This document shows positions 26,104 to 34,377 of a DNA stretch of 48,861 bases, one piece after another. The stretch spans positions 1-48,861 of the forward strand of contig NZ_JALOCF010000035.1 of assembly GCF_023227905.1 (NCBI RefSeq), read 5' to 3'. The notes beneath the pieces are model-generated. The model saw only the letters and a program-made list of their open reading frames with translations, had not been told where the DNA came from and did no database searches. The position numbers and the translations under genes were made by a program. The stretch's first letter is position 1; each line of letters opens with the position of its first letter. The DNA is from Methylobacter sp. GTDB taxonomy: Bacteria; Pseudomonadota; Gammaproteobacteria; Methylococcales; Methylomonadaceae.

Positions 26104-26922
26104 TTGACTTCCAAAACGATGCTTTCAATACTGCTGACCTATTTGCTGTTCCTGCTGATCGTTTTTCTATTTCAGCAAAAACTGATCTATTTCCCCGACA
26201 CCTATTCGCTTGCAGAACAACAGCAGTTGGCCGAGCAAGCCAACCTAAAACCCTGGCCGTCAACGGACGATTACCGGGGGTTGATTTCCAAAACATCCCA
26301 ATCGATCAACAAAGGCACAGTCATCGTTTTTCACGGCAATGCTGGCTCGGCAACCGACCGGACTTATTATCTGGATGCTTTGGAAAGGCTGGGTTATCGG
26401 GTGATTCTGGCCGAATATCCGGGCTATGCGGCTAGAAGCGGTGCGCTATCGGAACAGACGTTGGTTGCCGATGGTATTCAAACCGCAAAACAGGCCTTGA
26501 ACGATTTTGGCGAACCTATTTATCTGTGGGGCGAGTCGCTCGGTGGAGGCGTGGTCTCTGGCATTATAGAGAATGGGCAGGTTCCGGTTAAAGGCATCGT
26601 TCTGGTCACGCCGTTTACCAGCATGGTCGATGTTGCCCAACACCATTACTGGTATTTCTTCGCTAAATGGCTGATCCGCGATAAATTCGACAACGTCAGC
26701 AATCTGCAAAATTACCGAGGGAGCACTGCGATTCTGGTCGCGCAAAAAGATGAAATCATTCCCGCCAAATACAGCTTGAAGCTCTTTGAATCACTGCGTC
26801 ATCCCAAGAAACTTTGGACATTTAAAGGTGCGGGCCATAACACCCTGCCACTGGCTGAGGGTCAGCCCTGGTGGCAGGAAGTTATGCAGTTTGTCAGCGG
26901 GCGAAGCGAGGTATCCCCTTAA
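26104..26922 (+). CDS. membrane-anchored alpha/beta hydrolase
   Basis: A 272-residue serine hydrolase of the ABHD13/YqkD-like group. An N-terminal hydrophobic helix (MLSILLTYLLFLLIVFLF) anchors it. The oxyanion loop is VIVFHGNAGSATD, the nucleophile elbow is WGESLGGGV, the acid is in VAQKDEIIP, and the catalytic His is in FKGAGHNTLPL. The open frame begins with TTG at 26104, and an ATG five codons later at 26119 is equally possible. The substrate is unknown. Its last 29 bases overlap the 3' end of the convergent PilZ gene. Confidence 0.9.
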   Translation: MTSKTMLSILLTYLLFLLIVFLFQQKLIYFPDTYSLAEQQQLAEQANLKPWPSTDDYRGLISKTSQSINKGTVIVFHGNAGSATDRTYYLDALERLGYRVILAEYPGYAARSGALSEQTLVADGIQTAKQALNDFGEPIYLWGESLGGGVVSGIIENGQVPVKGIVLVTPFTSMVDVAQHHYWYFFAKWLIRDKFDNVSNLQNYRGSTAILVAQKDEIIPAKYSLKLFESLRHPKKLWTFKGAGHNTLPLAEGQPWWQEVMQFVSGRSEVSP

Positions 26923-27505
26923 TCTCCGTTTTTTCCATATGTACATATTGAAGACCCATCAATGTACCGGCATTGGCGGGGTGCTCAACCCATACCACTT
27001 TAATCTCGCCATCCAGGCCCAGCCTTTCAAATTCAAACACGGTTATTTCACCGGGCTTGATGTCTATGAATTCGTCCAGCTTAACCATTAACCCGTCCAC
27101 CGAAACGTTAACGGTAGTAAAATCGCGATATTCGCCATTCAGCAGGATTTTACCCGGCGCCACCATGTTTTTTCTGTACACTTTTCTCTTGTACAGCTGA
27201 TTATCGACATCATAGGAAACATTCCTGAATTCCAGCGCAATCGCTATATGATCTTCATGCATATCAACCCTGACCACCTCGACTTCACCGGCCAGGCGCA
27301 TTTCCGGAAGATATAAATCGATTAAAGTCGATGCTGACAGTATGTTAAAAATATCTTTGGCATTTTTACCATGCGACTTTAATTCTGCAAGCACGCCGGT
27401 TAATGACAGATCTTTAATGGTGATTTCTTGCTCTTCCTCCCCCATATAAATCAGACCTTTCGACATTAATTTTTTTCGATAGGGCCGGTTTAAATCTAAA
27501 TTCAT
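26894..27505 (-). CDS. tandem PilZ-domain protein (c-di-GMP binding)
   Basis: A 203-residue soluble protein with two PilZ-like units. The first has NRPYRKKL (RxxxR-type loop) and DLSLTG ([D/N]xSxxG) near residues 7-37. The second has KRKVYRKN and NVSVDG near 106-140. Keeping both loop motifs suggests that each half could bind cyclic di-GMP, although the first half resembles a YcgR N-terminal-like domain. No output domain is attached, so it probably works by protein contact. It is convergent with the hydrolase gene and overlaps it by 29 bases. Confidence 0.85.
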   Translation of the reverse strand: MNLDLNRPYRKKLMSKGLIYMGEEEQEITIKDLSLTGVLAELKSHGKNAKDIFNILSASTLIDLYLPEMRLAGEVEVVRVDMHEDHIAIALEFRNVSYDVDNQLYKRKVYRKNMVAPGKILLNGEYRDFTTVNVSVDGLMVKLDEFIDIKPGEITVFEFERLGLDGEIKVVWVEHPANAGTLMGLQYVHMEKTEIKGIPRFAR

Positions 27506-27661
27506 CTGACTTTCCTCTTTGATTATCCATTTATCTTAGTGTTCAAATACTGTATAAGATTACCGGCCCAAGTATAGTGCCTGTGTTATATTTTGCTCTT
27601 TTACTATTGCAATTAATTTTATCGACCACATTTTAGTAGTCCCAAACCACAACATCGCATT

Positions 27662-28258
27662 ATGAGAAAGTATTTAATCCTGCTCATGCTAATGACCCTG
27701 ACGGACTGCACCGCCCTCCCGCCGAAAAACAGTGAAAATATATGCTCTACCTTCAGGGAAAAAGATGACTGGTATGACGAGGCTAAAAACTCATTCAAGA
27801 AATGGGGCGTACCTATCTATATTCAAATGGCGATCATGCATCAGGAATCGCACTTTGTCGCCGACGCCGAGCCGCCGCGCCCTTGGCTGCTGGGGTTCAT
27901 CCCCCTACCCCGGGAAAGCAGCGCTTACGGCTATGCCCAAGCCAAGGATGAGACTTGGGATGATTATCTGACCAAGGCCGGCGGCTGGGGAGCGGATCGC
28001 GATGAATTCGCCGACGCCACCGATTTTATCGGCTGGTACTGTAATGTCAGCCACAACCGGCTAGGCATATCGAAACTGGACGCCAAGAATTTATACCTTG
28101 CCTACCACGAAGGACATGGCGGCTATCAACACAAAAGCTATTTACAAAAAGCAGGGCTCGTACAGATTGCCAACAAAGTAGCCAAACGGGCAAAACTGTT
28201 TCAACGCCAATTAGGCGAGTGCCAAAGCGATTTAGAAAACAAAGGCTGGTTTTTTTGA
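27662..28258 (+). CDS. SLT-type (lytic transglycosylase-like) lipoprotein
   Basis: A 198-residue exported protein. The signal peptide ends in LTDC, a lipobox with an unusual Asp before Cys16, so lipidation is likely but not certain. The domain resembles SLT transglycosylases: a catalytic-type Glu in MAIMHQESHFVADAE, the SAYGYAQAKDETW loop and the late LYLAYHEGHGGY motif. It probably trims peptidoglycan at the inner face of the outer membrane. It is followed after 38 bases by the FKBP gene on the same strand. Confidence 0.87.
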   Translation: MRKYLILLMLMTLTDCTALPPKNSENICSTFREKDDWYDEAKNSFKKWGVPIYIQMAIMHQESHFVADAEPPRPWLLGFIPLPRESSAYGYAQAKDETWDDYLTKAGGWGADRDEFADATDFIGWYCNVSHNRLGISKLDAKNLYLAYHEGHGGYQHKSYLQKAGLVQIANKVAKRAKLFQRQLGECQSDLENKGWFF

Positions 28259-28296
28259 TAAACTACCGGTTCTACGTTAACAATAAAGGATAAGTC

Positions 28297-28779
28297 GTGA
28301 GAAATATTCAAACTAAAGTTCTTTTAATCGTCACCGCTCTACTTATAGGATTTACTATGTTCTCAATGGCCAACGCCACCACCCCTGAAGAAAATAAAGC
28401 CGCAGGTACAGCCTTCCTTGCTGAAAACGCTAAAAAACCCAATATCATCACCACTGCCAGCGGCTTGCAATACGAAGTTTTAACTCCAGGAACCGGTACT
28501 GTCTCTCCTAAAGCCACAGATAACGTGACTGTGCATTACAAAGGCACAACCATTGACGGTACAGAGTTCGACAGTTCTTACAGCCGAGGCGAGCCCGCTA
28601 CATTCCCGTTGAACAGAGTCATCGCCGGCTGGACCGAAGGCGTTCAACTGATGAAAGAAGGCGCCAAATACCGCTTTTTCATTCCATCAGAACTCGCGTA
28701 TGGCGAACAAGGCGCAGGCCGTGCAATCGGCCCGAATGCCGCATTGATCTTTGATGTCGAGCTGATCAAGATTCAGTAG
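28297..28779 (+). CDS. periplasmic FKBP-type peptidyl-prolyl cis-trans isomerase
   Basis: A 160-residue rotamase. A Sec signal peptide spans about residues 1-27 (ending SMANAT), followed by a short acidic stretch and a single FKBP domain with VTVHYKGTTIDGTEFDSSY, VIAGWTEGVQLMKEGAKYRFFIP and LIFDVELIKIQ. It lacks the long helical dimerisation domain of FkpA/Mip but keeps the short motif just before the catalytic domain (FLAENAKKPNIITTASGLQY). The start codon is GTG with AAAGGA before it. It likely helps fold exported proteins. Confidence 0.93.
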   Translation: MRNIQTKVLLIVTALLIGFTMFSMANATTPEENKAAGTAFLAENAKKPNIITTASGLQYEVLTPGTGTVSPKATDNVTVHYKGTTIDGTEFDSSYSRGEPATFPLNRVIAGWTEGVQLMKEGAKYRFFIPSELAYGEQGAGRAIGPNAALIFDVELIKIQ

Positions 28780-28789
28780 GAAAGCAGAC

Positions 28790-28945
28790 TAAAGGCGCAA
28801 GGCGAAGGGCAAAAAACCGTTGCTTTGCGTTTTCTGCTTAGCCTTAACAGTACCCGCTCATCCGTCAAAGCCAGCTTGGATTTCCAGCGCTAAAGGAGTC
28901 CAAAGCTGGCTTTGGACATTTTGCCCTTAGCCTTTTGCCTTTTGC
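28790..28945. repeat. nested palindromic element between FKBP gene and rlmKL
   Basis: Outer arms AAGGCGAAGGGCAAAA (about 28799-28814) pair, with one mismatch, with TTTTGCCCTTAGCCTT (about 28918-28933). Inner arms CAAAGCCAGCTTGGA (28866-28880) pair with TCCAAAGCTGGCTTTG (about 28900-28915). The result would be a long cruciform or RNA hairpin. The right end adds short repeats of GCCTTTT. It may help terminate the FKBP transcript. Confidence 0.6.
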
Positions 28946-28955
28946 CTAAGCTCTT

Positions 28956-31250
28956 ATGCCCACCTATCAACTATTTGCTACTACTCCCAAAGCGATGGAA
29001 ACCATCCTGACCGATGAACTCCAGGCGCTCGGTGTAAAAAACATCAAAGCCACTATGGCTGGAGTGGCTTTTCAGGGCGATTTGGCAACGGCATATCGAG
29101 CCTGTCTGTGGTCGAGAACCGCAAACCGGATTTTACTGGTGCTGAGCTCTTTTGAAGTAAAATCCCAGGACGATCTTTATAAGGGCGTACAAAAAATCAA
29201 CTGGTTCGAGCATATCAATCCTGACGACAGCTTTGCCGTGTCGTTCAGCGCGAAAAACTCGGCGGCGATTAACAATACCCATTTTGGCGCGTTAAAAGTC
29301 AAGGATGCCATCGTCGACCAGATGCGGGCAAAGTTTCAAAAACGCCCCAATATCGATACCGAACAGCCCAATATCCGCATCAATGTTTATTTGAACGGCG
29401 AAAATGCCCAGCTCAGCCTCGACCTTTCCGGCGAAAGCCTGCACCGGCGCGGTTATCGGGATGTCAGCATCAAAGCCCCGATGAAAGAAAATCTGGCGGC
29501 AGCAATGTTGCTGCGCAGCGGCTGGCCCCAAATCGCCAAGCAACAAGGCTCATTAATAGACCCGATGTGCGGTTCAGGCACTTTATTATTAGAAGGCGCA
29601 ATGATTGCCGCCGATTATGCGCCGGGCTTATTACGCGATTATTTCGGCTTTACCGGCTGGAAAAAACACGATGCCGAATGCTGGAAAGCATTACGCGCGG
29701 AAGCCGAGCAACGCAAGAAAATCGGCCTGGAAAAACTGCCGGTTATCGTTGGTTTCGATCAAAATCGCCATACCGTCAACACAGCTTTAGCCCATATCGC
29801 CAATGCCGGCCTGCAAAATAAAATCCATGTCGAGCGCCGCGATATTGAAGACGCGGAACCCGCAGAAAGCTGGAAGCCCGGCCTGTTGATCTGCAACCCG
29901 CCTTACGGCGAACGCTTGGGCGATGAGCAGGAAACGGCCGAGTTGTACAAAAAGTTCGGAGAAACGCTCAAGGCGCACTTTATCGGCTGGAAGGCTGCAA
30001 TGATTATCAGCAACCCGGAGCTAGGCTTTCGTTTGGGCATACGCTCGCAGAAACCGATCACCCTGTTTAACGGCGCACTGGAATGCAAGCTGTTACGAAT
30101 GGATATTGAGGAAAACAATTTCTTCATCTCGAAAGCCAAAACGCAGGAAGAGCGTATTGCCCAAGTCACTGAGATCAGCAAGGCGCAGGAACAACGGATC
30201 GCCAAGGCAACCGCCACGACACCGCAGCCCGAAACGACCGGCGCCGAGTCAGTCGGGGCGGAAATGTTAGCCTACAAGGATGTAGGCGAGGGGCGTGAGC
30301 TGGGCGCGGAAATGTTCGCCAACCGGCTCAAAAAGAACCTGAAAAAACTGTCCAGCTGGGCCAAGCAAAACCGCATCACTTGCTATCGCGCCTATGACGC
30401 CGATTTGCCGGAATACGCGGTCGCCGTTGATATTTACCAAGCGGAGCAAACTTGGGTCGTGGTACAGGAATACGAACCACCCAAAAGCATCGATCAACAC
30501 AAAGCCGATCAGCGGCTGGCCGGGTTATTGGCCGAAATACCGCGCGTACTCGGCATCAGTCGCGACCAGGTTTTCCTGAAAATACGTCGCAAGCAAAAAA
30601 GCACCGACCAGTACGAAAAACACGGCGATCAGGGGCGCTTTCATATCATCGAAGAAGGCGACTGCAAGTTATTGGTCAACTTTGAAGATTATCTGGACAC
30701 CGGCTTGTTTCTTGACCATCGACCGATCCGGATGCTGATTCAAAAGCAGGCAAAAGATAAGCGCTTTTTAAACCTGTTTGCCTACACCGGCAGCGCGACG
30801 GTGCACGCGGCAGTGGGCGGGGCCAAGTCGACAACGACAGTCGACATGTCCAATACCTATATCAATTGGGCAAAAAAGAATATGGCATTGAACGCCAATG
30901 AAGGGACGCATGAGTTTATACAAGCCGACTGCCTGGAATGGCTAGCCACTGAAGCGCAACTGGCTAACAGGCACTACGATTTGATTTTTCTTGATCCGCC
31001 GACTTTTTCCAATTCGAAACGGATGGACGAGGTATTCGATATACAAAACGACCATGTGCAGCTGATCAATAATGCGGTTTCCTTGCTGTCGCCCGGAGGC
31101 GTCCTATACTTTTCCACTAATTTCAGGCGTTTTAAGATCGACAAGCAAGCCTTATCCAATTTAACTATAGAAGACATCAGCGCGGCAACGATTCCGGAAG
31201 ATTTTGCCCGCAACCCAAAAATCCATTATTGCTGGAGAATTCAAGAATGA
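28956..31250 (+). CDS. rlmL: bifunctional 23S rRNA methyltransferase RlmKL
   Basis: Makes m2G2445 (RlmL half) and m7G2069 (RlmK half) in 23S rRNA. The 764-residue protein has an N-terminal THUMP domain (1-160), the RlmL catalytic domain with LIDPMCGSGTLLLEGAMIAA and the LLICNPPYGERLG motif, and a C-terminal RlmK domain with FLNLFAYTGSATVHAAVGGA and DLIFLDPPTFSNSK. Between them, around 385-445, is a low-complexity, Ala/Glu-rich linker (EERIAQVTEISKAQEQRIAK) longer than in E. coli. The stop overlaps the acylphosphatase start (ATGA), so the two genes are coupled. Confidence 0.97.
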   Translation: MPTYQLFATTPKAMETILTDELQALGVKNIKATMAGVAFQGDLATAYRACLWSRTANRILLVLSSFEVKSQDDLYKGVQKINWFEHINPDDSFAVSFSAKNSAAINNTHFGALKVKDAIVDQMRAKFQKRPNIDTEQPNIRINVYLNGENAQLSLDLSGESLHRRGYRDVSIKAPMKENLAAAMLLRSGWPQIAKQQGSLIDPMCGSGTLLLEGAMIAADYAPGLLRDYFGFTGWKKHDAECWKALRAEAEQRKKIGLEKLPVIVGFDQNRHTVNTALAHIANAGLQNKIHVERRDIEDAEPAESWKPGLLICNPPYGERLGDEQETAELYKKFGETLKAHFIGWKAAMIISNPELGFRLGIRSQKPITLFNGALECKLLRMDIEENNFFISKAKTQEERIAQVTEISKAQEQRIAKATATTPQPETTGAESVGAEMLAYKDVGEGRELGAEMFANRLKKNLKKLSSWAKQNRITCYRAYDADLPEYAVAVDIYQAEQTWVVVQEYEPPKSIDQHKADQRLAGLLAEIPRVLGISRDQVFLKIRRKQKSTDQYEKHGDQGRFHIIEEGDCKLLVNFEDYLDTGLFLDHRPIRMLIQKQAKDKRFLNLFAYTGSATVHAAVGGAKSTTTVDMSNTYINWAKKNMALNANEGTHEFIQADCLEWLATEAQLANRHYDLIFLDPPTFSNSKRMDEVFDIQNDHVQLINNAVSLLSPGGVLYFSTNFRRFKIDKQALSNLTIEDISAATIPEDFARNPKIHYCWRIQE

Positions 31251-31519
31251 TGCGTAAAGTTAAAATCCTGGTTTCAGGCCGAGTTCAAGGCGTTTACTTT
31301 CGACTTTTTACCCAAAATAAGGCCAAACACTTTAACATCAAAGGCAGCGCCACAAACCTCCCTGACGGCCGGGTTGAAATTATCGCCGAGTCTGACAACA
31401 TGACTATTGAAAAATTCATCAAATGGTGTCACAAAGGCCCTATCACCGCCCGGGTCGATCATGTGGAAATCACCGAACTTCAACATGATGAAGCGTTAAC
31501 GTCGTTTGAAATAAAGTAA
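31247..31519 (+). CDS. acyP: acylphosphatase
   Basis: Hydrolyses the carboxyl-phosphate bond of acyl phosphates. The 90-residue protein has the family signature GRVQGVYFRLFTQNKA with the phosphate-binding Arg, and ATNLPDGRVEIIAE with the catalytic Asn. Two consecutive ATG codons occur at 31247 and 31250, and the first overlaps the rlmKL stop with GGAGAA upstream, so it is preferred. The frame can be extended upstream by six codons, but that would lie inside rlmKL. An eight-copy heptamer repeat begins right at its stop codon. Confidence 0.95.
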   Translation: MMRKVKILVSGRVQGVYFRLFTQNKAKHFNIKGSATNLPDGRVEIIAESDNMTIEKFIKWCHKGPITARVDHVEITELQHDEALTSFEIK

Positions 31520-31577
31520 AAGGCTAAAGGCTAAAGGCTAAAGGCTAAAGGCTAAAGGCTAAAGGCTAAAGGCTAAA
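31520..31577. repeat. tandem array of eight 7-base units (AAAGGCT)
   Basis: The unit GGCTAAA repeats eight times without a mismatch, starting at the acylphosphatase stop codon and ending inside the last codons of msrQ. On the msrQ strand it reads as TTTAGCC, so the array itself supplies the msrQ TAG stop. It resembles a slippage-prone microsatellite, and its motif echoes the AAGGCNAAGGGC arms of the palindromic element before rlmKL. Confidence 0.95.
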
Positions 31578-32180
31578 AAGTTTAGCGGCTTTCCGGAAAT
31601 AAACAACAATACGTACTGCCAATAAAATACTGACCACCCCTGCATAAATCAACGGCTCGGTATAATCCTTTTTTACCAGCCAAAAGTAATGCACCACAGC
31701 CGTCAGCCCCGCCACATAGACTAAGCGGTGCAGCTTTAACCAGCTTCGCCCCAACCATTTCTGCATCTTTTTTGTTGAAGTTACAGCCAGGGGAATTAAC
31801 AGCAAATACGTCAGCAAGCCCATCAGTATATAAGGGCTTTTAGGCACCTCGTCTTTAAACGCCTCCCAGGATAACGACAAATCAAGAACGATAAAAACCA
31901 GCAAATGCAGGCTGGCGTAAAAAAAAGCATACAAGCCCATCATGCGCTTAAAGCGCAACAGCATGTTTTGTCCGGTTATGATTTTAATCGGCGTCAGCGC
32001 CAAGGTTATGCACAAAAAACGCATAGCCCAGTCGCCAAAACCGAAATGCAGCGCTTCTATTGGGTTAGCGCCAAGCCGGTCGTTGACGGCAGCATTGGTC
32101 AGCAACAAAAAAGGCAGTAAGCTCAATAAAAAAACAATAACTTTTATGGCCGGCCAGCCTTTTTTGCCGAGTGCCATCAA
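31566..32180 (-). CDS. msrQ: MsrQ heme-binding membrane subunit of periplasmic Met-sulfoxide reductase
   Basis: Inner-membrane b-type heme protein that passes quinol or flavin electrons to MsrP. At 204 residues it has six hydrophobic helices and the conserved histidines in helices 3 and 5 (YASLHLLVFIVLDL and WLKLHRLVYVAGLTAVVHYF). It follows msrP with an ATGA overlap. Its last residues (KLFSL) and stop codon are read from the tandem heptamer array, so changes in copy number could alter the extreme C-terminus. Confidence 0.95.
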   Translation of the reverse strand: MMALGKKGWPAIKVIVFLLSLLPFLLLTNAAVNDRLGANPIEALHFGFGDWAMRFLCITLALTPIKIITGQNMLLRFKRMMGLYAFFYASLHLLVFIVLDLSLSWEAFKDEVPKSPYILMGLLTYLLLIPLAVTSTKKMQKWLGRSWLKLHRLVYVAGLTAVVHYFWLVKKDYTEPLIYAGVVSILLAVRIVVYFRKAAKLFSL

Positions 32181-33103
32181 AAATACTTGGTTAAATCCAT
32201 ACCGGAATAAAGGGCTGCAACTTCCTCGCCATAACCGTTAAACTTTTCAGTATTACGTTTTGCGGTAAAAATACTGCCCCCCAGCACCCGCTCACGGCTT
32301 TGACTCCATCGGGGATGAGGCACTTCAGGGTTAACATTGGCATAAAAGCCGTATTCACGAGGAGCGACTTTATGCCATGCGGTTTCCGGCATGTTTTCTC
32401 TAAAACGTATTTTGACTATCGCTTTGATACTCTTGAAGCCGTATTTCCACGGTACAATCAAGCGTAACGGAGCGCCATTTTGATTGGGCAGCTCATCACC
32501 ATACATCCCGGTGACCATCATTGTCAGCGGATGCATGGCTTCATCCATGCGCAAAGCTTCCACATAAGGCCAGTCTAAAACGCTGGAACGCTGACCGACC
32601 ATGACTTCCGGGTTATAAAGCGTGGTAAATTCAACAAATTTTGCTTTTGAGGTCGGCTTAAACCGCTTCAGCATATCGCCTAACGGAAACCCAAGCCACG
32701 GCACCACCATAGACCAGGCTTCCACGCAGCGGAACCGATAAATGCGCTCCTGCACAGGATTGTCTTTTAAAATATCTTCCAGATCGTAAACGCCTGGCTT
32801 TTCCGCCTCGCCTACCACTTCTACACTCCAAGGCTTGGTTTTTAAGGCCTTGGCTAAAATAGTGGAATCATGTTTATTCGTGGAAAACTCATAGTAATTG
32901 GTATAGTTGATAACATCGGTACGATCACTGACTTGCAAGTTTGCTGAATAAGAATCGACAGGCGTCTGAGCATGTGCAGAACCCGGCAACATCACCCCCG
33001 CCGAAAGCATGGTGACCGCTTTAATGAACTCTCTTCGGGATTCAAAAACCGCCCGGTCGGTGATTTCGCCGCTTAAGATGTTAGATTTGGTTTTAATTAA
33101 CAT
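32177..33103 (-). CDS. msrP: MsrP molybdopterin catalytic subunit of periplasmic Met-sulfoxide reductase
   Basis: Repairs oxidised methionines in periplasmic proteins using a molybdopterin cofactor. The chosen ATG at 33103 follows AAGGAG and gives 308 residues; the frame also opens at 33127. A twin-arginine signal is present (ESRREFIKAVTMLSAG). The molybdenum-ligand Cys lies in RFRCVEAWSMVVPWLGF, and the tail region WSQSRERVLGG is typical. It is translated with msrQ. A 314-base gap separates it from the divergent threonine dehydrogenase gene; no further gene is seen there, only AT-rich, promoter-like sequence. Confidence 0.96.
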   Translation of the reverse strand: MLIKTKSNILSGEITDRAVFESRREFIKAVTMLSAGVMLPGSAHAQTPVDSYSANLQVSDRTDVINYTNYYEFSTNKHDSTILAKALKTKPWSVEVVGEAEKPGVYDLEDILKDNPVQERIYRFRCVEAWSMVVPWLGFPLGDMLKRFKPTSKAKFVEFTTLYNPEVMVGQRSSVLDWPYVEALRMDEAMHPLTMMVTGMYGDELPNQNGAPLRLIVPWKYGFKSIKAIVKIRFRENMPETAWHKVAPREYGFYANVNPEVPHPRWSQSRERVLGGSIFTAKRNTEKFNGYGEEVAALYSGMDLTKYF

Positions 33104-33417
33104 ACTTAACTCCTTTGTACCCGACATTTTGTCCTAAGGAATTCAGATAATACATCAAACCTTTTTAACATCAATAATATTAACAAGCGGAAAATCGATT
33201 TTAATCAATACCCTTTAAAAAGTAGTTATCGCTATAAATCAGCCACCGTTTTAAACTGCCGGAAAAGCCTTGTTTCCGGGATAACCTTGTCTTTTTTGCT
33301 TTCATCTCCGCTTTCTTGCAGTAACATATCCTATAAGAGCCGGCTTGCCTGGTTCTATTGCATTTCATTTTTAAAGCCCAATCCGAGCATTAGTCGGCAA
33401 AAACAGCGAAGGCACAA

Positions 33418-34365
33418 ATGAAAAAAATATTGGTGACAGGTGCAACCGGGCAAATCGGCTCGGAGTTAATCATGACCTTGCGCAATAGATATGGCGCCGG
33501 AAATGTGCTTGCTGCCGATATAAAACCAGCCTTGAACGATGAACTAACGCAACCAGGGCCATATTACCGCCTGGATGTGCGCGATCTATCGACACTCAAG
33601 CAAATCGTGACAGCCAACAACATTGACACGATTTTTCATCTTGCCTCACTGCTTTCCGCTGTTGCGGAACAAAAACCTCAGCAGGCCTGGGATGTCAACA
33701 TGAACGGTTTAATGAATGTACTGGAAATTTGCAGAGAATACCGATGCGCACTGTTCTTTCCCAGTTCCATCGCTGCGTTCGGCACTGAAACGCCCTCTAT
33801 GGATACGCCGCAGGACACTATCCAAAGGCCAACGACTATTTACGGCATTACCAAGGTTTCAGGAGAACTGCTTTGCGATTATTATTTTCATCGCTTTGGC
33901 GTCGATGCCCGCGGTTTAAGATATCCGGGATTAATTTCCAGCAAAACCCTGCCTGGCGGAGGCACTACCGATTATGCGGTGGATATTTTCTATGCGGCGA
34001 TTAAATCGCAACATTACGCGTGTTTCCTCCGGGCCGACACGCAGCTGGATATGATGTATATGCCTGACGCTCTTGATGCCGCCATTACGCTAATGACAGC
34101 GGATAGTACGCAGCTAAAACACAGAAACGCGTTTAATGTGACCGCGATGAGTTTTACACCACAGCAGTTAGCCGCGGAAATACAAAAACACATTCCTGAA
34201 TTCACCATTACTTATAGCGTCGATCCGTTACGGCAGGCGATTGCCGACTCTTGGCCCCGACACATGAACGATAGCGCAGCCAGAACCGAGTGGGGCTGGC
34301 AAGCTCAATTTGACTTGCCGGCAATGGTCAAGGATATGCTGTTGAATATGCGCTTACTTAACTAA
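33418..34365 (+). CDS. NAD-dependent epimerase-type L-threonine 3-dehydrogenase
   Basis: Probably oxidises L-threonine to 2-amino-3-ketobutyrate. The 315-residue short-chain dehydrogenase fold has the NAD loop VTGATGQIGSEL, then the active-site Ser/Tyr/Lys set (FFPSSIAAFGTETPSM and YGITKVSGELLCDYY) and LRYPGLISS. These match the epimerase-type threonine dehydrogenases and not the zinc-dependent Tdh of E. coli. The neighbouring Kbl-type gene, 12 bases later, strongly supports this assignment, because Kbl cleaves the unstable product with CoA to glycine and acetyl-CoA. Confidence 0.9.
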   Translation: MKKILVTGATGQIGSELIMTLRNRYGAGNVLAADIKPALNDELTQPGPYYRLDVRDLSTLKQIVTANNIDTIFHLASLLSAVAEQKPQQAWDVNMNGLMNVLEICREYRCALFFPSSIAAFGTETPSMDTPQDTIQRPTTIYGITKVSGELLCDYYFHRFGVDARGLRYPGLISSKTLPGGGTTDYAVDIFYAAIKSQHYACFLRADTQLDMMYMPDALDAAITLMTADSTQLKHRNAFNVTAMSFTPQQLAAEIQKHIPEFTITYSVDPLRQAIADSWPRHMNDSAARTEWGWQAQFDLPAMVKDMLLNMRLLN

Positions 34366-34377
34366 CCGGAGGTGTTT

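Noticed and set aside
31520..31577. CRISPR or iteron array
   Set aside because: Units are 7 bases with no spacers, and there is no replication gene nearby, so a simple tandem repeat fits best.
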